From Brassica napus (lineage: Eukaryota; Streptophyta; Magnoliopsida; Brassicales; Brassicaceae): DNA of 64,000 nt. A program made the translations under genes and the position numbers. This document shows, one piece after another, positions 44,900 to 57,069 of this stretch; the stretch's first letter is position 1, and the number at the start of each line of letters is the position of its first letter. The stretch is from assembly GCF_020379485.1 (NCBI RefSeq), contig NW_026016655.1:116001-180000 (forward strand), in the 5' to 3' direction. The notes beneath the pieces are model-generated. The model saw only the letters and a list, made by a program, of their open reading frames with translations, made no database searches and was not told the origin of the DNA.

Positions 44900-45590
44900 T
44901 TGCATTTATAAAACCAAAAGTCCATAAAAATTGTTATTTGCTTCAAGTTTGAATTTCTGCATTTTGTGTTCTTGAGAAAGGAAAATTAAAGAAGAAGAAG
45001 TTAGCTAGTTTTGATCCACGAAATTATTTTGAATATTAGTCTAGTTGTTTGCATTCATTTCCCCCAGCTCCCCTTACCATATTTGAATTTTCGCATTAGT
45101 TCATTTTCTAGTTTCCTTTTCGGTTTGTTTGCACTTATAAAAAAAAAAAAAAGAAGAGAACTTATAATCATTTTCGAATTTGCTTACCATATCTTCATAT
45201 TGCATAATTTCATCTCATTATAGTGTATTTCGTGCATATCATTGTGCATTTAAAAAAAAAAAAATCCATTTAGGTTTGCTTGCATTCATTCATAGACTTG
45301 TTTCCATTTTAGGTTGTTTGCATTTCTTACAAAAAAAAAAACAAAATCAGTGTTATTTTTTTTGCTTCAATAATTTTCATGACTTTTGTTTCATTATTAC
45401 TCCATATTTGATTTATCACGAGCCTCCATTCAAAAAAAAAATATTCAACTTAGTTTAGTTCACTTGGTCCATTATTTGCATATTTATCGGTTTAGCATAA
45501 GTTTCATTGCTTATTTTGTTCATTTTCTCTACCAGATACCTAAGCCACTAGTTTGATATATTTATCTTGCAAGGTACATCAATACTAAAG
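44900..45590 (+). other. leader with spaced poly(A) tracts
   Basis: Untranslated leader between primer site and gag. Four A runs of 9-14 bases (near 45140, 45254, 45333, 45434) alternate with TTTGCATT/TTTGCACTT phrases, about 80-115 bp apart. Confidence 0.6.
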
Positions 45591-45592
45591 CT

Positions 45593-46306
45593 ATGGAGTA
45601 TGAAGAAGATGACCTAAGTGAGATCAATACCTCAGAAATAGATTGGGGAGAAGAACCGGATGACCTAAGTGATGAAGGAGAAGACCAAGAGCACCAGTCT
45701 TCTTATGAAACTAATTCTGAAATCAGTTATGGACGCCATCATGAGGAGGGTGGAGATGAACCAGAGACTCTTGAGCAAAGTTTCTCCAGGTCCCTTAGTA
45801 GATGGGATGAAGTAGATATACCAATCAAATACTCTTGGTCAAGACCAAGCTGTCCCTGGACAGATTATGGTGGGGAAAAGGAGGACGAGTTGTATGAGAA
45901 TTACAACCTTACAAAGAAAGCAGAGAAGGCAGTAGGCTATGGACGTGCCCCATATAGTGTATCAGCTCAACCTAAACCCACCAGCAAAAGGAGAGCTCAT
46001 CAAACACCAACCGGCCAAAAGAAGGGAGTAAGCAAAGATTCTGCTTATACATCCAACACTCTAGTGTTTTCAGGTTCCAGCAAGAACCCTGCGGTGTATT
46101 TGACTTGGGAAATTAACATGGAGAAGTGGCTGCGGTCCAACAACATTCCCAAAGAAAATAAACTATCACAAGCTGTCCAAGCCTTCACAGGGAATGCTTA
46201 CAAATGGTGGCTAAAGGAGAGCAGTCCAAGCATCTACAACCAGCCTGTGGTAGATTGGAGAGACCTTAAAGTCTTTTATGAAATAATTTTGCCTTTGCAA
46301 ACCTAA
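45593..46306 (+). pseudogene. gag N-terminal part of the plus-strand element
   Basis: A 237-residue frame from a good ATG. The first half is very acidic (MEYEEDDLSEINTSEIDWGE), then a basic linker, then a gag-like segment PAVYLTWEINMEKWLRSNNI with AFTGNAYKWWL, the Retrotrans_gag signature. It ends abruptly at 46306, short of the rest of the capsid and any zinc knuckle, so it is truncated. The next 500 bp contain no continuation. Confidence 0.75.
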
Positions 46307-46866
46307 AACCCTAAGTCTTTTTCTGTGAGAAACAAGAGAGAGTAGCCGAATCTTATCAAGCTTCAAACCACCAAGCTTGTGGCGATTCTTCACCTCCATT
46401 CCATCCACCGATTTGCCTTGAGAGTGATACACATCCAGCAAGCCAAATCCCATAGCTATCCACCTCCATCCACTGTTCTTGTTGAGAGAGATACACATCC
46501 AGCAACAAGGATCCATCCCCCATACTTCTATCCTTCTTTTGTTTTGTTTTATCTTTCATCATATAGTTCTAGCTTTTTCCATTCATTATAAAAACTCATA
46601 AAAAGTCATATTTGCTTATGTTCTTCATTGATCATATTGTTTTCTTCCTGTTCCTTATTTTGATTCATAAAAACTCATAAAAAATAGCAACCTTTTGTTT
46701 CAGGAACCAGATCGGCCAACTCCCAGCCCATCGCGACCGTCTAGCCGTCACATAGCCGTCCGTCCGTCCTGTCCAGTCCGAGTTCCCGAACCTCAGACTG
46801 TCCGTCCGTGCAGACTGATTTCCGGCCTGTATCAACACCTTTGTTTCATGGAGGATCGGTTTTGGC
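46307..46866. other. non-coding junction sequence
   Basis: No gene is seen. Phrases such as GATACACATCCAGCAA occur twice (46427, 46490), and GGTTTTGGCTCAGGCCG with TTTATGGGGCATG near 46857-46890 recurs at about 47910-47945, marking rearrangement of related pieces. Confidence 0.45.
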
Positions 46867-48039
46867 TCAGGCCGATTCTTTATGGGGCATGACTCGCCCA
46901 GCAACTAAACCAGCTCCATCTTCAGTATCACTTAGCTCATTCAGCTCCAAGTTAGTGTCACTTAGCTCATCCAGCTCCAAAGTAATGTCACTTAGCTCAC
47001 TCAGCTCATACAGCTCATCTACTCTCACTTTAGCTGGTTTCAGCTCATGCACACTCTCTTCAGCTGGTTCTAGCTTGTGCACACTCTGTTTCAGCTCGTC
47101 CTCAGTCTCATCAGCTGGCCTTAGCTCATCCAAGGTTGCATAGATGATAAGGGAATTGACATGAACTGATGAGAAAACCTCGGTTAGGTCTAGTTGGTCG
47201 ACAAGATCGCCACCTTGGGATGTGTCCATGACCCAAGCAGGTCGGTGCTCGAACCGGGGCGTATAATTCGCTTCCTCTTCAAAAGGATTTGACCTCAAAT
47301 CCATTTTACCTGAAACAAAAGAAAATGACTCAGACAAAAAGAACAAGTAAAATTCAATGAAGGATAAATTTGGAGAGAAACTTCCTTGGAGTTTTGAACT
47401 TGTTTCCCTCAAGTATTTCCAGTTCCATGTTCCAAGATCACAAGTGTTGTGTCGACCTTTTCTACTTGCTTCCATCTGAAACTGATCCTTTATATCCTGC
47501 ACTTTCAAAACAAAGTGCTTTTGGTTTAGACAGAAGAATGACTGAGGAAACACATTTGGGTCATGGAGGATCATCAGCTCCAATTGTTTTTCATGTGCTG
47601 AACACTTTGCTGCCTCTGTTGTTGGGTTTTCTTTCAAATCATAAAAATGAAAGGAAGGAAGAAAACATTCAAGCTCCATGGGCACTTCAATGGTAACATG
47701 TTTCCTGTCATGAAACTTAACAGATTCATCAGCACAAATAAATTTAGAAGTTTTAGAAATACCTCTGGTTTGTTGGCTGAATGAAGAAGGCAGTGCTGTC
47801 TTTGGTCTGGCCGGTTTTGGTGGATGGATCATAACTTCAAGATCCCGTGGCCATTCCTTCTGATATCGGTCTTTCTGAGAAGCTGGGAGATCCATCTGGA
47901 ACCTTATGATCGGTTTTGGCTCAGGCCGCTTCTTTATGGGGCATGCATATCCTTTAGAAATCTGGTACTCGCGGATAGACGGACTGAAGAACCTCTGGTT
48001 TGTAAAATTCATAACTTCTTCATCCGTGAAGCTTGTCAT
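46867..48039 (-). pseudogene. unknown retrotransposon protein, 390-residue frame
   Basis: One open frame on the minus strand. It starts with MNFTNQRFFSPSIREY and IKKRPEPKPIIRFQMDLPAS, continues with VFPQSFFCLNQKH and KMDLRSNPFEEEANYTPRF, and ends in repeats of the type ELSDTNLELNELSDT, which come from repeated AGCTCA words at 46920-47110. I recognise no enzymatic domain. It follows the gag-like frames in element order. It resembles the non-polymerase proteins of non-autonomous Brassicaceae elements. Confidence 0.55.
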
Positions 48040-48045
48040 GCGATT

Positions 48046-49930
48046 TCAAGCCTCAGTGAATCCTTGATGAGTTGGCTTTCGTTTAAAATTGGATTCAAGA
48101 CAAAATACCTTCGGATTGTTGAGATATCCTTCTTGGACTGAACCTCTGTCGCTGGCACCAAGGTAGCCGGTTTGAACAACAAAGCTTCTCCAAATCTGAG
48201 GTTGTTGGGCACGGCCAATGCTTTCATTCAGAGGCTGAACTTGTCTTTCCTGGATACTCAAAACAAACACTAAAATACCAGGATCAAATGTGCAAGAGAG
48301 ATACTTGTTCAAATCAAAAATTAAGATATCATTCCAAGAACAAGTAGCACACTTTTCAGCCTGTCAAGATGCAAATCAAAGTAGACATTACAGACAAGAA
48401 TCTTATCAAGATATGCAACAACATTAATCATTTCCAAAATTTGCATATCATTATCAACATCTGAACACACAAGCTTAAGTTCAGATTGAGAAACAACTAT
48501 CAAAGTCTCAAGACATTTTTCAAAGAATGTGTTGTAGACCAATATATCAGCAACACTCAAATCAACAAAATTCTCACAAGATGATCTCAAAAAATTCCAA
48601 GTTTTATCATTTTCAAAACTCAAGAGATCAGGCTGCAAAACAGAATCACAAAAATCAAGTTCACAAAAACCAGTTTCAGTTTCAAGTGAATTCTGTTCCT
48701 GCATCTTTTTAATTAAGAAATCGTCCAAGTCCAGAGAAGATGCAAACAAATCATCAGTGATCAGTCTATGCCTAGAAGAGTTCAGATCAAAGCTATTTTC
48801 TTTGAAAACAAACGAATCAAAAGATTTTGTAGCACAAAAATCAGTTTGTTTCATATCAAGCTCAAGATACTTTTCAAAATGATCAAAAACTTTGCTTTGT
48901 TCCAGGGACTGATCAAAGCTCAAAATAATTTCAGAACTGATGCCAAGGTTATTTTGAAAACGTTGCTGATCAAGAAATTTATCAGGTTCAAAGATTTTAA
49001 AAGAATTAATCATGTTTCCAAAAACAGATTTTGAAAAACAATTTTCTTTTATCTTATCAAGACCAAAACAAATCACATCAAGAGAACTGATCTTATCAAA
49101 CATGTCAGGCAGAGAAATAACTAATTCAGATTTCTCACAGTGCTCTTGAAGATCAGGAAGCAAAGGGGCATGAGATGAAGGAGCAGTAGTTGTGCCGGAA
49201 ACAAAGCAAAGATGGCTCTCCATAAAGGTGGATATGATGCTTGTTGCTTCTTCATCAAAGACTGGATCAGGTTCGTCCTCCACATCAAAGATAGGTTCTG
49301 GGACTTCATCCAAAGATATCCAAGTGTCAAGACATGGGCACTGATGTGGAATATCCAGTGGCTCTTCCTCAAAAACCTGTTGAGACAAAACAAGGCTACT
49401 CGGATGCTCCGGTTGCAAAACAGTTAGTTCTACATTAGGCGTTCATTATCATTTATAAACTCAGATTCAAGATAAGTAAGATCACAACTTTCTTCACAAG
49501 ACATCAAACTTTCAATTGGTTCTTCATCAGTTTCATCAAACATAGGTGAAGAATCTGAAAAATCTTTAAATTCTTCAAAACAGTTTTCAGATTCACCTTG
49601 GGTTTTCTTACTGATGGAAAAGGATGGCTCAGCTACTGGGGCACGTGTGGATGTGCTCTTCTTTTGGCTCTTGCTGACGTCCTTGAGGGCTTTGTCCACA
49701 CCCTTCACAAAGTTATCACAAAATTGTTGGACATCAAACTGAAGCAATCGCCTTCTTGGATCAGATTCACCTTTGTATGTATTGACATGCTCTTTGCTCC
49801 ACCTGTTTGGTTTTTCCTGCAGACTAACACACTCATCAAAATAATTCAAAGAAGATTTAAAGGAGGGTTGAGAGACAGAAAGTCGTGGGTGCTTCTCCTT
49901 GTTACTTTTCCTTTGGAGACCAAACATCAT
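48046..49930 (-). pseudogene. gag-like polyprotein of the non-autonomous retrotransposon
   Basis: Three colinear pieces on the minus strand. 49930-49430 starts MMFGLQRKSNKEKHPRLSVS right after an acceptor-like TTTTCAG. 49418-48321 (365 residues) is rich in Asp/Glu/Phe, with IISTFMESHLCF and KSFDSFVFKENSF. 48312-48046 includes LSCTFDPGILVFVLSIQERQ. The first break is a one-base shift near 49432. No zinc knuckle, protease or polymerase motif is visible. Its similarity to other Brassicaceae repeat proteins is from memory. Confidence 0.6.
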
Positions 49931-50400
49931 AACCTGAAAATTCTCAACAAAAAAAGTTAGATAAAAAATTCTCACACACTCTCAAGTGTTTAATCTCACC
50001 CACTCAAGTGTTTCTCTCAGATTTTATGGTAATCACTCAAGTTTCTTCTCAAGGTTCTAAGAGAACAAATCAAGAATCCCAATGGGTAGATCCAAAGCAA
50101 ACAAAGGGTTTTTCTCAAGATAGATAGATAAGAGATTTTTTGATTTTTGAAATCCGTTTTAACCACCTCAAAGGCTGGATTTCTCCTTAGCCAGCAGGCT
50201 TTCTCTTCCACCACCAATCCCCAAATGAAAATTTCGATTTCTTTTTTTTTAATATATATATATAGATCTTTCTTTTCTTTTTTTTTTTTGATATGGTGGA
50301 TGGTAATGAGGGGCCCGGATTTAAGAAAGCTAGATAAGAAATTTAGATGAAGAATATGGAAGATGAGATGAAATGGATTGAAAAAGAGTTACCGAGAGAG

Positions 50401-50414
50401 TGGCTCTGATACCA
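50401..50414 (-). other. primer binding site of the host retrotransposon
   Basis: The minus strand reads TGGTATCAGAGCCA, two bases from the LTR terminus at 50417. It sets this LTR as the 5' LTR of a minus-strand element. Confidence 0.92.
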
Positions 50415-50416
50415 CT

Positions 50417-51442
50417 TGATAGAACCTAGGAAACGCTAGTCAACCGGTAAGGGGGATATGAACTCCGAAAGGAGAACTGGTGGGATAAATGACGACACAA
50501 GGGGCTGCGGAATGACCCAATGATACTGTCTAAGTGTCTTTCAACGCCTGATATGACTCACAGCTCCGTTGGAGAGACAATCTCGATCTGTTGCCGGATG
50601 TGACGCACCGGTCCAACAAGAAAGAGGTGTTTGTTTGGAGCTAACCACACCAAAGAAACTTATAGAAATGTTCTAACAAAGAACAAAGAGAGTAAAACTC
50701 AAAAGAATGAAAGCAAAACGAAATTATCTTATTCAGATCTGATGGTTACATTATATAGAAGTTCTAGTCAAAAGACTTAAAGAAAAATGTGGGAAATCTA
50801 AACATAGAAAATGATAAAATTGACCAGATCTGGTCGAGCACAAAAATTAACATTGACTGCAAGTGAACCCTTCAAATTCCACCATCCAGATTCAATAAAC
50901 CTTCAGCATGTCCCGCGGACAGGGCCAGTACGCGATCATGACAGTCCAAACTAGACGGAAATGAAGTTGCACGGCCTAACTTGAAATCCATTCGATCAAA
51001 TTGAAATCTGCCACGACCATTCTTCTTAGAATGCAAAACAGGTCGGGAAAGCCGAGATTCAGTACGAGGGATTCGATCGTCTGGTCGTGAGTTTTGAAGA
51101 AGTTCCAATCCGGTTGCACGGGCAGTACGTACGGTACAGTCCAGAATTGAGTAGCGATGACCTATCTCAGAATTGGTGCGTCCGAATGCGATTTTGTCTC
51201 GACTGTTCTTCATGAAATGGAAAACAGTATGGTGGATACAAAATCTGATACGGTCAAATCGGTCATCTGGCCATGGTTCCAGCCAAAGCTCCCATCCGGA
51301 TGCATGTGGGACAGTCCAGTACAGTGTCCGGTCAGTCTGGTCAGTATGGTGAAAAACATGAACCTCAGTTGAAATCTTCAGAACGTTCTGATCTCCATGC
51401 TTGTTCGGCTCCATGTACTGATCCGTGGACCGCGGTCTATCA
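50417..51442 (-). mobile_element. 5' LTR of the host retrotransposon (1026 bp, MULE-free)
   Basis: Full-length partner of the LTR split by the MULE. It gives the empty insertion site near 50779-50788. Reading frames inside (50872-51459 and its partner 42167-43087) are LTR sequence, not genes. Confidence 0.92.
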
Positions 51443-54000
51443 AACCGGCTAGCCAACAATCAAACAAGAACATGACTGACCGTCCAACCCAACACCATGG
51501 TCCGGAAGCGCTACGTGACGGGCTAGGGACGATCCGGTCAGATTCACAAAATTTACTTCATGACCTCGACCAGTTCATCCACTAACTCGACCCGCTCCAT
51601 CAAGGCACAAGGCTTTGCAACCCGGCCAAGAGTTAGCATTTTCTGTTAGATCGAGGCCTAAGGCTTTTCAACCCGTACTACGACCTAACTTTGTGTTAGA
51701 CCGGACTCGTCAAATATCAGAGTACTCATGAAGCGCATATAAAACATTTACTTTATTGATTCGAGAAATATCCATACATTGATATAATTCAAGACCGGTC
51801 CTGGCCTAATGCGAAATCGAGTCAACTAAACACAAATCCACAATACCGTTTACAAAAGGCATGGAAATCTACACCGGTGGTCCTAACGTCCAGCACCCAG
51901 CTATCCGATCATCCTTACCTAAGCTACCTGCAAAATGGACAACGGAGTTGGATGACTAACCTAATGTTACTCAGTGAATTATGATCCCCAACTAACAAAT
52001 ACAACCCCTCGATATCCCACCCCAAACAATCTAAAGCGAGAGGTTCACCTAATAGCACAATTCCATAACAACAAGCAAAATCCAAAATACCCAGCGAATA
52101 ATAATAGCAAGATAATTAACGATATGAAATCGTAACTGCTAATGACTTGCTAACCACTCAATCCAGGGTTCAACAACCCTCTACACCCTTTGCACTATAA
52201 CTAGGGCCCTTTGTGACTTAGTTTTCCTCCTCTATCCTCGGCAAAATCCTATCTCCCTACCACAAAGGCCAGAAGAAGGAACTTTCAACCGAACGCGGCC
52301 CACAGTACGTTTGGGTCACTGCACGACAGCCCCAGTACGTTCGGGCCACTCCCGGTTGTCACATGACGGTTACGGCCCACAGTATGTTTGGGTCACCGCA
52401 AGACAGCCCACAGTACGTTCGGGTCACTGCCGGTCACTACCCCGTCGTGCAACCACTCAGCCATAGGCCATGACCCCGTCTCTCTGAGTGTTCTCGATCC
52501 AGCGAATAAGGGGTTTCCTTAAACCCACTGGGTACGAGGTCGAGGAAACACTAATCCACCTCAAACATGCCTAGCATGGTGGGTTACACACAAGCTATCT
52601 GGCATCCCACTCTAACTCTACAACACTAACAACAATATCATCACTAAACAACTGAACCAGTTAGTCACTCCCTTACCAAGAGCTGACTAACCTCAATCAA
52701 CAAGCATTAATTAACAAGCAAGCATTCAGGATTCACTAACTAACCAATCAACCTAACCATTAACATGCTACTATGATTCCAAAGCAATAACTAAGCATGC
52801 TATCAACTCAATCAACTAATACTCAACTATTAACTAATCAAACCGTTACTCAGTTAGAGCCGGCCTCTTGCCATGATCCAACTTCCAAGTAACGGGAACC
52901 TGCATGAAAACAAGTCAACAATTAATTGATCATAACTCACAGTGTTCTTTGCCGATAAGCAGCTGGTTGATCGGAGAAGACTTGGACAAAACCCAATGGA
53001 CGACTTGACTGGACTGGACTGGACTGACCTCGACGAATTCAGTTGGACAGAACCGTCCCTAGGCGCTGACTCGAAATCAGTAGAGAACTGACCTCTAAAA
53101 CTCTCGAAAAAGATCGGAAACTCTTGCTTTCTTTTTCTACTTTTCTCTCACGGTTTTAACTTGGTTTGGAAAGGTATGGATGTGAAGAAACTGAAGGGAG
53201 GTCGTGCCTATTTAAAGAAGACAGCAACCAATCAGCTTCAGGTTTGTGGCCGCCTGCATGTCTCTCCGCATGGCTCCGGACGCATGCACGGCGACACCTC
53301 GTGCTTCACATGTCCTTCAGCATGGCCAGGACTCATGCAGGGCGCCACCACTTCTACCAGATGTCAGGCTGCATGACTGGAACTCATGCAAGGCGCCACA
53401 GAATCACACACATGGCTGGCCGTATGCTTCGGTTGCATGCGCAGAGACACCTCGTGCTTGGTCGATCCACCTCGTGCTTCTACATGTCAAGCTGCAAGTG
53501 CAGCTTCCATGCACGGTGACACCTCGAGCTTCTGTAGACACTAAGCTTGCTGGACAGTTGACACCACGTTCTGAACCCATGCAAAGAGCCACCTCGAGCT
53601 TCTCGGTCCATTGGCCTGATTTTGGTCCTTCCGGTAAATTTCTGACCCGCGATTAATCCCGAATATTTTTCTGCTCCCGTTCTGATGAGCTCAATATTTT
53701 TAACAAACTCCAATCTGAACTCTGACCTTGGCGGTAAATATTTTCCGATCCTTCGGCTTCATCGAAAACTTCCATAATACCGAAATTAGGGTTTTCGTCC
53801 AATTTTGGGTTTTCCGTCGTGCTTCGATCCCGTCGTGCTTGCTTCCAAAACATTCATCTGATCAATCTAAGACATTGTCAAACCAAGACCTACCGGCATA
53901 CTTGACTCATGGTTTAAACATGAACAATCTGATCGCCCGTAACTCGACCACCAGAAAGATACTCGACCATTCTCTCTCTTTTTTTTAACGGGTTTCTACA

Positions 54001-55011
54001 CTTCCCGTGGACTGTTCGGGTGATTTTGGCCCATGTGGGCTGTCTGTTCAGTAAACACAGGACGTCCGTGGGTCTCCACCAGCACACACAGGACGTCCGT
54101 GGATGTCCATATGTGTCCATGTGTGTCCGTCAGCACACACAGGACATATGTGCCTGTCCATCAGTACACATATCAGCATGTTGGTCCTTGGACTCAGCAT
54201 GCTGGCCCTTCCCGTGGACTGTTCGGGTGATTTTGGCCCATGTGGGCTGTCTGTTCAGTACACACAGGACGTCCGTGGGTGTCCGCTAGCACACACAGGA
54301 CATCCGTGGCTGTCCGTGTGTGTATGTGTGTGTCCGTCAGCACACAAAGGACGTCTGTGGCTGTCCATCAGTACACATATTAGCACGCTGGTCCTTGGAC
54401 TCAGCACGCTGGCCCTTCCCGTGGACTGTTCTGGTGATTTTGGCCCACGTGGGCTATCTGTTCAGTACACACAGGACGTCCGTGTGTGTTTGTCAGCACA
54501 CACAGGACGTCCGTGTGTGTCCGTCAGCACACACAGGACGTCCGTGGCTGTCCTTCAGCACACACAGAACGTCTTTGGCTGTCCATCAGTACACATATCG
54601 GCACGCTGGTCCTTGGACTCAGCATGCTGGCTCTTCCCGTGGACTGTTCGGGTGATTTTGGCCCACGTGGTCTGTCTGTTCAGTACACACATGATGTTGG
54701 TGGGTGTCCGCCAGCACACACAGGACGTCCGTGGCTGTCTGTGGCTGTCTGTGGCTGTCTGTCAGCACACACAGGACGTCCGTGGCTGTCCGTGTGTGTC
54801 CGTCAGCACACACAGGACGTCCGTGGCTGTCCATCAGTACACATATCAGCACGCTGGTCCTTGGACTCAGCATGCTGGCCCTTCCCGTGAACTTTTCGGG
54901 TGATTTTGGCCCACATGGGCTGTCTGTTCAGTACACACAGGACGTCCGTGTGTGTTTGTCAGCACACACAGGACGTCTGTGTGTGTCCGTCAGCACACAC
55001 AGGACGTCCGT
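54001..55011 (-). repeat. spacer array, continuation after the solo LTR
   Basis: The same composite units as 23670-26734, in phase with them across the solo LTR. About five cores. Reading frames here are repeat artefacts. Confidence 0.88.
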
Positions 55012-56367
55012 TGTTGGGGTCAAAATCGGTCACGACGGAATCAATGTCTGAAAGTCCGTAAAAATCAGCTTAAACGTTTTTACGAAAAGTAATCTTCGTA
55101 AAGATATCTTTACGAAGAGCCTTGCTGTAAAATCTCGTCCAAATCTCAATCGAACCACTAAATACCGATTGTCCGGAGGCAACGGACATGTATCCAAATC
55201 GGCCACGGACAAGCTTGAGTATGGAAATCAGACTGCGGACACGCCAAGCTCGATCGATACGCGGCGACCAAGCATGCACACAGCTCGGTCGCTACGTAGC
55301 GACCGAGCTCGAGCTATGCTTGGTCGCTACGTAGCGACCGAGCGTCAGTCCCGCTCGGTCGCTACATGGCAACCGAGCGTGTGTTCTGTTCGGTCGTTAC
55401 ATAGCGACTGAACTCTTCCGAAACATCGATACGACACCAGTTCATGCATTCTCGTCTATCCTTTGATGCTATCTCCCGAAGTCTGTAGCAAGCTCAGTTC
55501 ATGTTTTCCGCCATTCTAAATCATCGTTCAAACTTTGCGGATAAAACCGCGGAAAGTTCGTTCCTTATCGAAAGAAGTCACAGTAAACGCTTCGAGTCGG
55601 AAGATGGCCCAAAGGGACCTAAACCGTAGCACGGTTTACGCTTGGCGCGCAAGGAAGGATAAATGTCAAGTTTCCGTGGATAAATACGAAATTTTGAGGG
55701 TAATTACGAAGATCGAAAAAATGGAATATCTCCATTTTATGCTATGACGGCTTAAGGGCAGAAGAGTAAAAGCCTAAACCGACCTTGGAGCTAGTATATA
55801 AGGAGTCCTAGGCGAGAGGCATGGGGGAGGACTTTTTAGACTCGGAATTCTTTGCACTTACAAACTTTAGGCTTTATTCTCGACAAGTTCGGTTTCTATG
55901 ACTGGCACTCAATTACTAGACGAACTCGCCCAGGCAGTTCGATCTCTTGTCCAGCTCTATCAATTGAACTACGTTCGGCTTGATCCTCGAAAGGGGTACG
56001 TAGGCAGCCTTTAACAAGGTTCAGTCCGAAATCAATCAAAAACCTTTTATGTATCTTTTTCGTCTTTTGTTATCGAGCTGCGACTCAACTAGGTTTGAGC
56101 TTTTAGGCCGCTAGAACTAAGTAACTCGCTGACAGCCTTTGCGGCCAAAGCTTTTATGATCTCTTGTAATGATCGCAACGCTTTTACGCGGACTCGAAAT
56201 AAGATCTACTGTTTTCTCTAACCTCGTTCGTTATCTTTTCATGATTTCCGCATATATTCGGTCACTTGTTGTTGGCTCTCGCAGAGATCAGGGACCTCTG
56301 GGAAATTAGGTTTTTCCTAGTTTCCTTATTTAAACGGAAATCGACAGTGCAAATTTCGGTTCCCACA
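55012..56367 (+). mobile_element. solo LTR of the Tat-like family (1356 bp)
   Basis: Ends TGTTGGGGTC and GGTTCCCACA; perfect duplication TCCGT at 55007-55011 and 56368-56372; removal restores GGACGTCCGTGGCTGTCC of the spacer. It has three or four palindrome units, a TATATAA at 55795-55801, and a CGAAAGGGGTACGTAGGCAG block near 55989. Confidence 0.93.
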
Positions 56368-57069
56368 TCCGTGGCTGTCCGTCAGCACACACAGAACGTC
56401 CGTGGCTGTCCATCAGTACACATATCAGCACGCTTGTCCTTCCCTTGGCGATTTTGGACAACCATAGACTGTCCGTGGACTGTCGATCAGGAGATATATC
56501 AGCACGCTGACCACACATATCAGCATGCTTGTCTTTCCCATGGACTGTTCGTGTACTGATTTTGGACAACTGATGCACCATGTCAGTACACATATCAGCA
56601 CGCTGGCCCTTTTCGGGAACTGTTCGTGTACTGATCTGTACATGAGCTCGAGTTTTAATGGACTGGACTGTCCAAGTCAGTCTGATTGATGCTGGCCCGA
56701 GTTCTAATGAACTGATGATCCAAGTGTACTTATGCTGGCTCAACTTTTCATAATCCCACCAAGTGTTAATATTTTTTTCTTGGTTTTTATTGTGGTATGA
56801 TCGAGGCCAAGCGTACTGAAGGGCAAGAGTACTGAAGGTATGAATGAAAACACTTTTGGGTTTTAATGCTCCCATCAGGCTGCTTTTGGCCGAGACTTGT
56901 GCACATGCGGGCTGCATTTCATCGGCCAATCTGAAATATTAGGGCGAGAGTGAATTTCACCAAGTAAAAATCACGAACCTTCGATGACGTTTTCTTATAT
57001 ACTTGATTTTTTTGGGTTTTTTGTTTTTAACGTTTTGGGGCGGAACGTGTGATTGGAAAGGGGGAGGGT
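56368..57069 (-). other. spacer repeat end, unique spacer and 25S 3' flank
   Basis: To about 56640 decayed spacer repeats continue (with ACACATATCAGCACGCTGG). After that comes unique sequence running directly to the 25S 3' end, with a T-rich tract near 57005-57045. On the minus strand this is the start of the rDNA intergenic spacer. This continuity is the main evidence that the repeat array is rDNA spacer. Confidence 0.75.

Larger units (their letters stand above)
26846..51442 (-). mobile_element. LTR retrotransposon, minus strand, carrying a nested MULE
   Basis: LTRs of about 1025 bp (26846-27207 plus 42074-42736, and 50417-51442) have ends TGATAGAACC and GGTCTATCA. The perfect duplication AACCG flanks the element (26841-26845, 51443-51447). 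A primer site next to the right LTR and a purine tract next to the left LTR set the orientation as minus. The LTRs differ by roughly 3 percent by eye, so this insertion is clearly older than the element at 12852. The interior (42737-50416) encodes gag-like and unknown proteins in broken frames, with no polymerase, and is chimeric. Confidence 0.9.
26735..54000. mobile_element. solo LTR (about 2.66 kb) split by a nested insertion
   Basis: The pieces 26735-26845 and 51448-54000 form one LTR starting TGTAACACCCTCGAACC and ending GGGTTTCTACA. CTTCC flanks both sides (26730-26734, 54001-54005), and removing the LTR plus one CTTCC restores the spacer consensus exactly (...CGCTTACCCTTCCCGTGG...). No interior or second LTR is present, so it is a solo LTR left by LTR-LTR recombination. 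It contains an imperfect repeat around AACAATCAAACAAGAACATG (26780 and 51460), a CCCACAGTACGTTCGGGTCA repeat cluster (52300-52440), and a GGCGACACCTCGTGCTTC-type cluster (53270-53600). Confidence 0.88.

Noticed and set aside
53161..53656. Three overlapping frames, repeated at 59729-60224
   Set aside because: They fall in a repeat cluster inside the solo LTR; no domain is visible, and identity between copies reflects duplication.
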